A DNA stretch of 64,000 bases from Acidobacteriota bacterium (GTDB taxonomy: Bacteria; Acidobacteriota; Vicinamibacteria; Vicinamibacterales; UBA8438). Below are positions 8,539 through 18,109 of the stretch, in pieces. The notes beneath the pieces were generated by a model. The model did no database searches. It was not told the origin of the DNA and saw only the letters and a program-made list of their open reading frames with translations. The stretch is taken from NCBI GenBank assembly GCA_009861545.1, contig VXME01000067.1, positions 62,001 through 126,000 on the forward strand. Reading direction: 5' to 3'. Each line of letters opens with the position of its first letter. The stretch's first letter is position 1. The translations under genes were made by a program, and so were the position numbers.

Positions 8539-11500
8539 CTATTCGCTGGCTCCCTCGGCAATCATCACGAGCGCGGGCAGGACGAGGAGAGTGAAGGCTC
8601 CCGACAGGATCAGGCCGCCGATCATGCTCACGACGAACGGGACGACGAATATGAGGTCGTCGCTGCGTTCGTAGAGCAGGGGAGACAGCCCCAGGACGGT
8701 GGTCGCGGTCGTCAGGAGCACGGCCCGGAAGCGGATGCGCGCCGCCGCGGACGCCGCCGCGATGGCCGGGAGCATCGCGTTCTCCAGGCGAATCGTGTTG
8801 TAGCGATCCAGCAGCACCAGGGCATCGTTGACAACGACCCCGAAGACGGCGATCAGCCCGAGGAACGACATGGCGCCGAGATCCCACCCGAGCACCCAGT
8901 GCGCGAGGACGGCGCCGGCGAACGACATCGGGAAACCGGCGACGGCAACCAGCGGCTTCCAGTAGCTCCGGAGAAACGCCGCCATCAGCGCGTACATCGC
9001 GATGAGCACGACGGGGACCAGCAATCCCAACGTCTCCACCATGGCGCGCTCGTCACGCTCCCCGCCTTCCGGCCCCACGGTCAGGCCGGGGTACTTCGCG
9101 CGCAACTCCGGGACGATCTCCTGCACTACCCTGCGACGCGCCTGGTCGGGGGTGATCACGGCCGCGTCCGTTCGCGCTTCCACCGTTGCGGTCCGGATGC
9201 CGTTGATGCGCATCAACGCCGCGAGCTCGCGACTCTCGGTCAGATTCGCCGCCATGGACAGTGGCATCTCGCCGCCGCCCGCCCGGCGGACGCGCTCGTC
9301 GGCCAGCTCCCGCAGACTGCGGCGCCGCTCGTGCGGGTACCGCACCATGACCCGCAGTTCTTCATGGCCGCGCTGAATCCGCTGGACCTCCATGCCGTGG
9401 AAGTTGGCGCGCAACTGCATGCCTATCGCGGCCGGCGTCAGTCCCGCCGCCTCGCCGGCCGGGGTGAGCTCGATCTCGATGTGGCGCTTGCCGAGCGACA
9501 GGCTGTCCGCGATCTCGTAGACGCCCGGAATCGTCGCCAGAAAGGCCTGCAACTCGGCGGCGGCCTTCCCCAGCGTCTCCGCGTCGTCGTGCTGGAGCGC
9601 ATACGCGACGGTGGGCCTGGGACGAACGCCCGTGGTCCGGATCTCCATCCTCTCCACCTGCGGGAGCGCACCCATGTTCCGGCGCCACGCCCGTTCCATC
9701 TGCGCGGGCGACGCCTGACGGACCGGCCGCTCGTTGAGCTTGACCTGCACGCTCGCAAGGTGGCTGCCGTTGGGATCCTCCGGGTCCGTCACCGTCGACG
9801 TTCCCGACGACACGACGTTGCCGACGAGCATGCCGAGCGAATCGAACGACACTCCCGGAAGCTGCTCGTTCATCGCGTACGCGGCATCCACGACCTGCTC
9901 GGCCGCAGCGCGGGTCGTCCCGAACGGCGTGCCGACCGGCAGACGCAGGTCCACCTGCACGTTCTCGGTGGGGTTCGTCTCCGCATCGAAGACGATCACG
10001 CGAACCGTCTCGCTGCCGAGCAGCAGCAGGGCGAACAGCACCAGCGCGGCCCCGCCGGCGAGCGTCGACGAGACGTGGCGCACGGACCAAGACACGGCCG
10101 GCGCCACGGTACGATCGCGCATCGCGTCTATCCCGGCGCATACACGGTCCTGAAGCGTACGCAACGGCTCCAGACTCCAGCGCTCGTCGTGCGAAAGATG
10201 GGCCGGCAGGATGAAGAACGCCTCGATGAGAGACACGGAGAGCACGATGAACGCGACATACGTGAATACGTAGACCAACTGGATCACGGGCGTGGTCACG
10301 AACAGAAACGGTACGAACGCGAGGAGCGTGGTGCATACGCCGATGGTTATCGGACCCATTACCGCCCTGGCGCCCGCGGCGGCCGCCGCCGCCCCACGCC
10401 TGCCCTTGTCGCGTTCGGTGATGATGCTCTCGCCTACCACCACGGCGTCGTCCACGACGAGGCCGACCATCAGGAAGAAGCCAATCAGCGTCCCGAGGTT
10501 CAGGGTCAGGCCGGCCGGACCGAAGAACAGCAGGGAGCCGATGAAGGAGAACGGGATGCCGACCGCAATCCAGGTTGCGGCGCGCAGGTCGAACACGAGC
10601 AGGAGCAGGACGAAGACCAGGATCGCGCCGGCCAACGCGTTTCTCGCAACCGCCGACATCCGGTCGACGGCCGGCTGCGCCCGGTCGTCCCAGACGCTGA
10701 GTGCGACATCGGGCGGCGGCTCGTAGCCTGCGAGCCAGCCCCGGATGTCGTCGGCGATGTCGATGATCGACTGCCGGTCGGTCGCGTCGACGCGCACGAA
10801 CACGGCCGGCGCGCCATTCACCTCGGAGACGATGTCGTCGTCGACGAACCCGTCGCGGATCCGGGCCACGTCGCCCACCGTCACGATGGTCCCGTCGAGC
10901 CGCGTGATGAGCGGAATGTCCTCGAACTCCTCGCCGATGCTGCGCTTGGCGACGGTGTGCAGCACCACGCCCCCGGACTCGGTGCGCAGCTCCCCGAACG
11001 TCAGGTTGAGGGATGCGCGTTGCACCGCGGCGGACACCTGGGCGGTCGACAGGTCGTTGCGCCGCAGCTCTTCCTCGCTGAGCTCGATTGCTATCTCCCG
11101 GTCACGCGTGCCACGGAGCGTCACCAGCGAGATGGACGGCAGCTCCAGCAGTTCGCTGCGTACGTCTTCGGCCGCCAGTCGCAACTCGTTCTCGCTCACG
11201 ATCGACGACGAGACGGCGAGCGTCATCGCCTCGACGGACAGCCGCGCCAGCTCTATCTGCGGCCGTTCCGCGTTCTGCGGCGGGAAGTTCTCGATGGCGT
11301 CCACCGCATTCCGCACCGTGTGCAGTACGCTGTCCGCATCGGCGAAGGTCGCGATCTCGATCCTGGCGAAGCCCACGCCTTCGGTGGCGGTGGCCACGAC
11401 CCGCTCTACACCGGCCAGACCGACCACGCTCTCTTCCACGCGGCGAACGATGTCCTCCTCCACCTCCCGCGGCGATGAGCCCGGCGACGGTACGGTGACG

Positions 11501-11688
11501 GTGACGGTCCGCAGATCCATGGCGGGGAAGTTCTGAACCGGGAGCAGGAGCCCCGATGCAAGCCCCCCCGCGATGAAGACCAGCATCATCAGATTGGCGG
11601 CGACGGGATTCTCAGCGAAGTAGCCGATCGGACCGGTCTTCGCGGCAGCCTCCGGCTGAGGCGTCGGTTCGGTGCGTGTAGTGCTCAT
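8539..11688 (-). CDS. RND efflux permease (HAE/AcrB-like), first of a divergent pair
   Basis: A 1049-residue inner-membrane proton-driven exporter, started at ATG 11688. The N-terminus FAENPVAANLMMLVFIAGG is the typical first transmembrane segment. The two periplasmic porter halves follow in the usual order. TM4 carries the proton-relay pair in GLVVDDAVVVGES (D413, D414). The C-terminal half repeats the layout, with FGVVVNDALVLLDRYN. The length equals that of AcrB-type permeases. No periplasmic adaptor or outer-membrane channel gene is adjacent. Instead a second RND permease is divergent across 173 bases, suggesting a MdtB/MdtC-like pairing whose partners lie elsewhere. Drug, lipid or metabolite substrate is unknown. 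Confidence 0.92.
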   Translation of the reverse strand: MSTTRTEPTPQPEAAAKTGPIGYFAENPVAANLMMLVFIAGGLASGLLLPVQNFPAMDLRTVTVTVPSPGSSPREVEEDIVRRVEESVVGLAGVERVVATATEGVGFARIEIATFADADSVLHTVRNAVDAIENFPPQNAERPQIELARLSVEAMTLAVSSSIVSENELRLAAEDVRSELLELPSISLVTLRGTRDREIAIELSEEELRRNDLSTAQVSAAVQRASLNLTFGELRTESGGVVLHTVAKRSIGEEFEDIPLITRLDGTIVTVGDVARIRDGFVDDDIVSEVNGAPAVFVRVDATDRQSIIDIADDIRGWLAGYEPPPDVALSVWDDRAQPAVDRMSAVARNALAGAILVFVLLLLVFDLRAATWIAVGIPFSFIGSLLFFGPAGLTLNLGTLIGFFLMVGLVVDDAVVVGESIITERDKGRRGAAAAAAGARAVMGPITIGVCTTLLAFVPFLFVTTPVIQLVYVFTYVAFIVLSVSLIEAFFILPAHLSHDERWSLEPLRTLQDRVCAGIDAMRDRTVAPAVSWSVRHVSSTLAGGAALVLFALLLLGSETVRVIVFDAETNPTENVQVDLRLPVGTPFGTTRAAAEQVVDAAYAMNEQLPGVSFDSLGMLVGNVVSSGTSTVTDPEDPNGSHLASVQVKLNERPVRQASPAQMERAWRRNMGALPQVERMEIRTTGVRPRPTVAYALQHDDAETLGKAAAELQAFLATIPGVYEIADSLSLGKRHIEIELTPAGEAAGLTPAAIGMQLRANFHGMEVQRIQRGHEELRVMVRYPHERRRSLRELADERVRRAGGGEMPLSMAANLTESRELAALMRINGIRTATVEARTDAAVITPDQARRRVVQEIVPELRAKYPGLTVGPEGGERDERAMVETLGLLVPVVLIAMYALMAAFLRSYWKPLVAVAGFPMSFAGAVLAHWVLGWDLGAMSFLGLIAVFGVVVNDALVLLDRYNTIRLENAMLPAIAAASAAARIRFRAVLLTTATTVLGLSPLLYERSDDLIFVVPFVVSMIGGLILSGAFTLLVLPALVMIAEGASE

Positions 11689-11861
11689 GGCCGCCTGCGG
11701 TGACGAGTTCAGGTTTTTCCTGCCGAGCGAATAGCATAGACGCACGTGAGCGTCAACGTGACCGACTCTCCATGCCGGCCGGGAATCGACTCGGGAACGT
11801 GCCCGCGCAGGCGGAACGAACCGGTCATGGTGGCGAGCAGCCGCGGTCGGCGAGAGGCGTC
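11689..11861. promoter_or_regulatory. Shared promoter region of the two RND genes, with a small dyad
   Basis: 173 bases between divergent starts. At 11739-11754 the motif GACGC-ACGTGA-GCGTC has perfect 5-base arms around a CACGTG core, a plausible site for a dimeric regulator serving both genes. No regulator gene is adjacent. AATAGCATA near 11730 could contribute a -10 element. Confidence 0.3.
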
Positions 11862-14800
11862 ATGAATCGCGCGATCGGCTGGCTGGCCCGCAACCCGGTT
11901 GCCGCGAACCTCTTGATGATGCTGATCGTCGTGAGCGGCTTCACCGGCGCCGCGGCGGTCACCGAAGAGGTGATGCCGGAGATCGATCTCCGGCGCATCG
12001 GAATCCGGGTGCCCTATCTCGGGGCGGCGCCGGAGGAAGTCGAGTCCGGGGTCGTCGTTCGCATCGAGGAAGCCGTCCAGAACATCGACGGCGTGCGGCA
12101 GATCGTGTCGACCGCGTCCGAGGGCGGCGCGTCGGTGATCGTGGAGCTCGAGTCCGGCGCCGACTCGCAGCGCGTGCTCGACGAGGTGACGAACAACGTC
12201 CAAGCCATTACGACATTTCCTGTCGAGACGGAGAAGCCGATCATCCGCGAGCTGATCTCCCGCAACCAGGTGACGGACATCGCCATCGCCGGCGCCACCG
12301 ACGTCGCCACGCTGAAGTCGATTGCCGAGCGCGTGCGTGACGGGTTGTTCGCCCTGCCCGAGGTCGGTCAGGTCGAGATCGTGAGCGTTCCACCGTACGA
12401 GATCTCCATCGAGGTCTCGGAGGTGGCGCTGCGCCGGCACCGGATCACGTTCGACCAGGTGGCGGACGCGGTGCGACGCTCCTCGCTGGATCTGCCCGGC
12501 GGCTCGGTACGCAGCGCACGCGGCGAGATCCTGCTGCGCACCGTCGGGCAGGCCTACCGCGGCGAAGACTACGAGAGCCTGGTGCTCTGGACCCGTCCGG
12601 ACGGCAGCCGCCTGCTGCTGGGCGACGTGGCCACCGTGGTCGACGGCTTCGCGGAGACCGATCAGCGCTCCCGCTTCGACGACGTCCCCGCCGTCACGGT
12701 GTCGGTCTACCGCTCGGGCGAGCAGAGCGCGCTCGACGTCGCGGCCGGGGTGCGCAGCTACGTCCGGCGGGCGGATGCCTGGTTGCCCGCAGGGATAACG
12801 CTGACGATCTGGCAGGACCAGTCCGAGGTGCTGACCGACCGTCTGGCGATCATGCTGGGCAACGGCGCCGCCGGTTTCGTCCTCGTGTTCGTCGTCCTGA
12901 CGCTGTTTCTGGACATTCGCCTCGCCTTCTGGGTCAGCCTCGGGATCCCGATCTGCTTTCTCGGCGCCCTCGCCCTGATGCCGAACCTGGGCGTGAGCCT
13001 CAACATGGTCTCGTGCTTCGCCTTCATCCTGGTCATCGGGATCGTGGTCGACGACGCCATCATCGTCGGCGAGAACATCCACCGCCACCAGCAGCGGCAT
13101 GCAGACAGCCTGCGCGGCGCCATCGAGGGAGCACGCGAGATCGGCAAGCCGGTGGTCTACGCCGTCCTGACGACGGCGGCGGCGTTCCTGCCGCTGTTGT
13201 TCGTACCGGGCGTTTTCGGGGCGCTGTTCCAGGTCGTTCCGCTGGTCGTTCTTCCCTGCCTGCTCTTCTCCCTGCTCGAGTCGCTCGGCATCCTGCCGGC
13301 CCACCTGGCGCACGGCCGGCGCCGCGACCGGGCCGGCCCGTGGCGCCGGTTTCAGCAGCACATCGCCGGCGTACTCGGGTGGATCGTCCGCAGGGGCTAC
13401 GAACCGGCCCTGGACGCCGCGCTCCGCTGGCGCTACGTCACGGCGGCCATCGGGTTGTCCACGCTGATCCTCAGCGGCGGCGTCGCGCTCGGCGGCTGGA
13501 CCAGCTTCCAGTTCGCCCCGTCGGTCGAGAACGAATTCATGACCGCCTCGATCACGATGCCGCTGGGCACGCCGGCCGCGGCCACCTCGGCGGCGGTCGC
13601 GAGATTCGAGGCGGGAGCCGCACGGCTCCGCGCGAGGTTGGAAGCGGAGACCGGCGTCGACTACTTCCGGCACGTGGCGACGACCATCGGCGACCAGCCG
13701 GTGCAGGCGAGCGGCGGTGGTGGCCTGGGACGGATAGACGCCGACCTCGTGGCCGCCTCCCACGTCGGCGAGATCACCATCGAGCTGGCCCCCACGGAGA
13801 CACGCTCGCACACCAGCGAGCAGCTCGGCATCCTGTGGCGCGAGGAGACCGGCAGGGTCGCGGAAGCGGTCGCGGTCGATTTCCACACGTCGCTGCTGAG
13901 CTCCGGGGAGGACGTCGACGTGGAACTGTCCGGGCGGGACCTCGAACGTTTGCGGGAGGCCGCCGACGCGCTCAAGGGGCGGTTGGCCGAGTATGCGGGC
14001 GTCTATGCGATCGCCGATTCGATGCGCACCGGCAAGGCGGAGATGCGGCTGGCTATCCGTCCCGCCGCCGAGACGCTCGGGTTGACGCTGCAGGACCTGG
14101 GACGCCAGGTCCGGCAGGCGTTCTACGGCGAGGAAGCGCAGCGCATTCAGCGCGGGCGGGACGACGTCCGCGTCATGGTGCGCTACCCCCGCGAGCAGCG
14201 GCGCTCGCTCGGCAACCTGGAGAACATGCGCGTCCGCACGCCGGAGGGTGGCGAGGTCCCCTTCAGCCAGGTGGCGCTGGTAGAGCCGGGGCGCGGCATT
14301 GCCTCGATCCGGCGCATCGACCGCAGCCGCGCCGTGAACGTGACCGCGTCGGTCGACCCGCAGGTCGCGTCGACCTCGGACCTCATCGCCGATCTTCGGG
14401 AGCGTATCCTCCCCGAGGTGCTCGCCGAATTCCCCGCCGTGTTCTACACGTTCAGGGGCAATCAGGAAGCGCAGGAGGAAGTCGTGAGCGGCCTGCAGGT
14501 GGGGTTCGTGCTGGCGCTGATCCTGATCTTCGGGCTGCTCGCGATCCCGTTGCGGTCGTACGCGCAGCCGCTCATCATCATGGGCGCCATCCCGTTCGGC
14601 CTCGTCGGCGCGCTGTGGGGCCATCTGGTGATGGGGCTCGACGTCACGGTCACGTCGGTGCTCGGCTTCGTCGCCCTGACCGGCGTCGTGGTCAACGACA
14701 GTCTGATCATGGTCGACTTCATCAACCGGGAGCGGAACCTCCCCGCCGGAACCGGTGCCCCGGAAAGCCGCCCGCCCTCTGCGCCGCAATCCGCCCCGGC

Positions 14801-15098
14801 CGGTCTCGAGCACGCCATCCGGCAAGCCGGCGGCCAGCGGTTCCGTCCCATCGTCCTCACGTCCCTGACCACCTTCGCCGGCCTGGCGCCGATGATGGCC
14901 GACCGCAGCATGCAGGCGGCGTTCCTGATCCCGATGGCGGTCTCGCTGGCCTTCGGCGTACTGTTCGCCACCGTCATTACGCTGTTTCTGGTGCCGATCG
15001 CGTACGCGATCCTCGACGACCTGCAGCGCCTGCCGCGGTTGGTGTCGGCATCGCTCGGAGCCGCGCCACGCATGTCCCGTCCTGCTTCCGACGCCTGA
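11862..15098 (+). CDS. RND efflux permease (HAE/AcrB-like), second of a divergent pair
   Basis: A 1078-residue inner-membrane exporter, started at ATG 11862 (MNRAIGWLARNPVAANLLMM), which places the first membrane helix correctly. TM4 carries GIVVDDAIIVGEN with the proton-relay pair D397/D398. The second half carries LTGVVVNDSLIMVDFINRE. A Pro/Ser-rich cytosolic insert at about residues 965-985 distinguishes it from its neighbour. It is clearly related to the permease at 8539-11688 but not a recent copy, because the two diverge throughout the porter domains. Together they may form a hetero-oligomeric pump. The partner adaptor is not in this window. Confidence 0.92.
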   Translation: MNRAIGWLARNPVAANLLMMLIVVSGFTGAAAVTEEVMPEIDLRRIGIRVPYLGAAPEEVESGVVVRIEEAVQNIDGVRQIVSTASEGGASVIVELESGADSQRVLDEVTNNVQAITTFPVETEKPIIRELISRNQVTDIAIAGATDVATLKSIAERVRDGLFALPEVGQVEIVSVPPYEISIEVSEVALRRHRITFDQVADAVRRSSLDLPGGSVRSARGEILLRTVGQAYRGEDYESLVLWTRPDGSRLLLGDVATVVDGFAETDQRSRFDDVPAVTVSVYRSGEQSALDVAAGVRSYVRRADAWLPAGITLTIWQDQSEVLTDRLAIMLGNGAAGFVLVFVVLTLFLDIRLAFWVSLGIPICFLGALALMPNLGVSLNMVSCFAFILVIGIVVDDAIIVGENIHRHQQRHADSLRGAIEGAREIGKPVVYAVLTTAAAFLPLLFVPGVFGALFQVVPLVVLPCLLFSLLESLGILPAHLAHGRRRDRAGPWRRFQQHIAGVLGWIVRRGYEPALDAALRWRYVTAAIGLSTLILSGGVALGGWTSFQFAPSVENEFMTASITMPLGTPAAATSAAVARFEAGAARLRARLEAETGVDYFRHVATTIGDQPVQASGGGGLGRIDADLVAASHVGEITIELAPTETRSHTSEQLGILWREETGRVAEAVAVDFHTSLLSSGEDVDVELSGRDLERLREAADALKGRLAEYAGVYAIADSMRTGKAEMRLAIRPAAETLGLTLQDLGRQVRQAFYGEEAQRIQRGRDDVRVMVRYPREQRRSLGNLENMRVRTPEGGEVPFSQVALVEPGRGIASIRRIDRSRAVNVTASVDPQVASTSDLIADLRERILPEVLAEFPAVFYTFRGNQEAQEEVVSGLQVGFVLALILIFGLLAIPLRSYAQPLIIMGAIPFGLVGALWGHLVMGLDVTVTSVLGFVALTGVVVNDSLIMVDFINRERNLPAGTGAPESRPPSAPQSAPAGLEHAIRQAGGQRFRPIVLTSLTTFAGLAPMMADRSMQAAFLIPMAVSLAFGVLFATVITLFLVPIAYAILDDLQRLPRLVSASLGAAPRMSRPASDA

Positions 15099-15127
15099 CG
15101 CGGCGCGCCCGGCGACGGCGTGCGAGC

Positions 15128-17479
15128 TCAGAGGCCGCCCGATTCGGGCATGCGGTAGCCGACCCCGCGCTCGTTGCGAATATAAGCGGGGCTGGCCGCG
15201 CTGTCGCCCAGCTTGCGGCGGAGCCGTTTCACGACCGCGCGCACGAGCTTCGGGTCGCTGGCCCCTCGACCCCGCTTGCCCCATGCCTGGCGCAGCAACG
15301 CGTCGTATGTCAGTACCCGCCCCGCGTTGACCGAGAGCACGCGGAGCAGCTCGAACTCGGTGGCCGTCAGCTCCACCGGCCGATTGGCCACGGCGACCCG
15401 GCGTTCGTCGTAGTGGATGGTCAGTTCCCCAAGCACGAACGGCTCGGGTTCGGCCCGTCGGCGAAGGGCGGCCCGCACCCGCGCGGTCAACTCCGACGGG
15501 GAGAACGGCTTGACGATATAGTCGGCGGCGCCCGCATCGAGCGCCCTGACAATCGTCTCGTCCCTACCGTAGGCCGAGATGAAGATCACCGGCAGGTCGC
15601 CCACCTCGGGGACGCGCTCCAGCAGCTCGATGCCGTCCGTTTCGGGGAGCAGCAAGTCCAGCAGCAGCAGCGCGGGTCTGTGCGTCCTGATCAGGTCGGC
15701 CAGCTCCGCCGAGTCGCCGGTTACGACCGGGGAGTACCCCGCCCTGGTCAGCGCCTCCCGAACGTAGCGCAGCATTTGCGGGTCGTCGTCGAGCACCAGG
15801 ATGCACTTCGGCTCCTGCCCCTGCCGCGGGGATCGCAACCGGGGCCGCGCCGGGCCGGCAGCCGCGGCGTCTGCCTCCTCGGCCACCGGCACCGTGAAGG
15901 TGAACTGCGTGCCACGCCCCAGGCCGCCGCTCGCGGCCCAGATGCGGCCCCCGTGCGCCTCGACCAGCCCCTTGCAGATGGCCAGGCCCAGACCGGCCCC
16001 GCGCGCCCACTCGCCGGGCGCCGCAGCGTGCTTGCGGAACAGGCGCGGCAACTCCTCGGCCGGGACGCCGCGGCCCTTGTCCGCCACCGAGATCGCCACA
16101 TGCACGCCGTCGCGCTCGGCAGCGACCCGGATGGGCAACGACTCGGGGGAGTGCCTCGCCGCGTTCGACAGGAGATTGTTGAGAACCTGGACGATCCGCG
16201 TCCGGTCGGCCATTACCCGCGGCAGGTCCTCCGGCAGGTCGATGCTCACGACCCGCGTGGCGGCGCCGCTCAGGAAGGCATTGCGCGCCTGGTCCACCAG
16301 CGCGGCGACCTCGGCCGGCTCGGGCGACACCGACAGCGTGCCCGTCACGACGCGTCCATGGTCGAGCAGGTCGCCTATGAGGCCGCGCATCCGATCCGCC
16401 TGCTCGTTGATGACCCGAAAGAACTGCAGCATCTCGGCCGGCTCGGGTGGCGGCGAGGCGTCCAGCACGGTGGTCGCCGAGCCCTTGATCGATATCAGCG
16501 GCGTCCGCAGCTCGTGGCTCACGATGCTCAGGAACTCGGCGCGCACCCGCTCCAACTCCTCCAGCGGCGCCAGGTCCTGCAAGGTGACCACCATCGATTC
16601 CACCGCCCCGTCCGCCGTACGGATCGGCGTGGCGTTGACCAGGGTGGTGACGCTGCGGCCGTCGGGAAGCGAGAGCGTCATCTCCTCGGCGCGCACCGTC
16701 TCGGCGCTGTTCAACTGCTGCGCCATCGGAAACGCCGCCAGGGAGACCTCGCGCCCGTCGGCTCGCCGGCAGGTGACCAGCTCCAGCAGCTCTTCGGGAG
16801 GGCGCCCCGGCATGTTCAAGCCCTCGACGATCCGCCGCGCCTCGCGGTTGAACGACACCGGCTCGCCAGCCCCGCCGAAGACCACGACGCCCACCGGCGA
16901 GGTCTCGATCAGGGTCTCCAGGTCGGCCCGCACCCGCCGCTCGTCGCGGTGTGCGCGAGCGTTGGCGATGGCGGTCGCAGCCTGGGAGGCGAACAGCATC
17001 AGGACCTCCTCGTCGGCGTCGGTGAACTCTCGCGCGCCCTCCTTCTCGGCGAGAAAGAAGATGCCGACGTGGTCGTCGCGATGCCGCATCGGCGTGCCCA
17101 GCATCGTCTTCGACCGCATCAGATCGGAGGAAAAGCCGAGCGCGCGGACATAGACGGGCAGGTCCGACAGCCGCAACGGGGCCTTGAGGTCGCAAAAGTG
17201 CTTGAGCAGCCGCGGCCCTTCGGACCAGTCGACCATCTGCTGCTTCTCGGCCGGGGTGAAGCCGGAGGTGACGAACTCCTGGACGTTCCCTGCGTCGTCA
17301 ACGGTCGTGATAACCCCGTAACGGGCGCCGGCCAGGGCGCAGGCGCTGTCGACGACCTCCTGCAGAACGGTGTCGAGGTCGAGGCTCGAACTGATGCGCA
17401 GGACGGCGGCGCTCAGCCGGGAGACGCGTTCCTCGAGCGACTGTATCTGTCGCCGCAGTGCGGCGGAACTGTCCTTCAC
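15128..17479 (-). CDS. Hybrid histidine kinase fused to an OmpR-type response regulator
   Basis: A 783-residue cytoplasmic signalling protein with no membrane segment. It starts at GTG 17479, supported by GAGGTGA 6 nt upstream. Order: coiled coil 1-30; GAF about 30-175; PAS-like about 185-305; HisKA with IVSHELRTPL (H322); HATPase with NNLLSNAARHS (N box), ADKGRGVP (G1) and GAGLGLAICKGLVEAHGG (G2); REC with LVLDDDP, phospho-acceptor D608 in LLLLDLLLP and K657 in IVKPF; then a winged helix 680-783 with LTATEFELLRVLS and VKRLRRKLGD plus NERGVGYRM. Sensor, kinase and DNA-binding output are thus one chain. The signal is probably a soluble ligand or redox cue bound by the GAF domain. Targets are unknown. 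Confidence 0.93.
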   Translation of the reverse strand: MKDSSAALRRQIQSLEERVSRLSAAVLRISSSLDLDTVLQEVVDSACALAGARYGVITTVDDAGNVQEFVTSGFTPAEKQQMVDWSEGPRLLKHFCDLKAPLRLSDLPVYVRALGFSSDLMRSKTMLGTPMRHRDDHVGIFFLAEKEGAREFTDADEEVLMLFASQAATAIANARAHRDERRVRADLETLIETSPVGVVVFGGAGEPVSFNREARRIVEGLNMPGRPPEELLELVTCRRADGREVSLAAFPMAQQLNSAETVRAEEMTLSLPDGRSVTTLVNATPIRTADGAVESMVVTLQDLAPLEELERVRAEFLSIVSHELRTPLISIKGSATTVLDASPPPEPAEMLQFFRVINEQADRMRGLIGDLLDHGRVVTGTLSVSPEPAEVAALVDQARNAFLSGAATRVVSIDLPEDLPRVMADRTRIVQVLNNLLSNAARHSPESLPIRVAAERDGVHVAISVADKGRGVPAEELPRLFRKHAAAPGEWARGAGLGLAICKGLVEAHGGRIWAASGGLGRGTQFTFTVPVAEEADAAAAGPARPRLRSPRQGQEPKCILVLDDDPQMLRYVREALTRAGYSPVVTGDSAELADLIRTHRPALLLLDLLLPETDGIELLERVPEVGDLPVIFISAYGRDETIVRALDAGAADYIVKPFSPSELTARVRAALRRRAEPEPFVLGELTIHYDERRVAVANRPVELTATEFELLRVLSVNAGRVLTYDALLRQAWGKRGRGASDPKLVRAVVKRLRRKLGDSAASPAYIRNERGVGYRMPESGGL

Positions 17480-17673
17480 TGGTTCACCTCACCGGCCCGA
17501 CTATCGTTGCCTACGGCTCCGTTTCCGCAATTATCTCTTTTCTATCGCGCACTGTATGCACGATATCATGATTACATCACTGAAATCCTGCTACGATCAC
17601 GCTTCCGGTTTCAGCACATGTGGATCGACGGGCGCGAGACGGGACGCGATGACCGTGCCACGGCGGATGCGAC

Positions 17674-17814
17674 GTGCTACCCGTCGCGTTGCGCGCGGCC
17701 GGCGCGGTGCGCGTCGCGGCGGGATTGCAGCCGGAGCGGGTCCGCGGGCAGGTTCACGAGAAGTACCGGACCGTCATGCGGGAGTGCGGCATGACGGTGG
17801 CGGATATCCGGTAG
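17674..17814 (+). CDS. Possible 46-residue ORF, unknown
   Basis: A GTG-initiated frame ends one base before the next small ORF. Its product is an Ala/Arg-rich helix ending in EKYRTVMRECGMTVADIR. The tail looks protein-like rather than random, and the close spacing suggests translational coupling with the following ORF. No ribosome site or family match is evident. The rest of the gap from 17480 holds only an AT-richer stretch around 17520-17600, possibly the promoter of the kinase gene. Confidence 0.22.
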   Translation: MLPVALRAAGAVRVAAGLQPERVRGQVHEKYRTVMRECGMTVADIR

Positions 17815-17815
17815 C

Positions 17816-18052
17816 ATGGAGCACCCTGGCCTGTCGGCCGACTTCCGAACCAGGTACCGGCTGGTGGCCGCGGCTCTGCGCGGCACGGCCGGCGACAGGA
17901 ACGTCGCCGCCCTCCACGCACGCACCCTCGCCGCGGATGCGCTCGAGGAGGCCGCCGGTCTCCTGCGGGAGCGCGGCCGCGACGACCGTGTGCGGGCGCT
18001 CGTGAACCGGGCCATTCGGCGCGCCGGGCTCGCCGCCGACCTCGAGGGCTGA
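17816..18052 (+). CDS. Small helical hypothetical protein (78 aa)
   Basis: An ATG-initiated frame beginning one base after the preceding stop. The sequence (RYRLVAAALRGTAGDRN, LAADALEEAAGLLRERG, VRALVNRAIRRAGLAADL) predicts three amphipathic helices and normal coding bias. It ends 57 bases before the stop of the convergent PQQ enzyme. I do not recognise the family. It could be a small regulatory or adaptor protein, or a non-coding open frame in GC-rich DNA. Confidence 0.38.
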   Translation: MEHPGLSADFRTRYRLVAAALRGTAGDRNVAALHARTLAADALEEAAGLLRERGRDDRVRALVNRAIRRAGLAADLEG

Positions 18053-18109
18053 ACTGCCGGCGCCGCACCGACGCGACGTTCCGGAATCCTCGAACACGCC
18101 TTCCCGCGG

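Noticed and set aside
13013-17794. A ~1600-codon plus-strand frame over the second RND gene and the hybrid kinase
   Set aside because: It is low-complexity Arg/Ala/Gly translation overlapping two clear genes, with no motif of its own.
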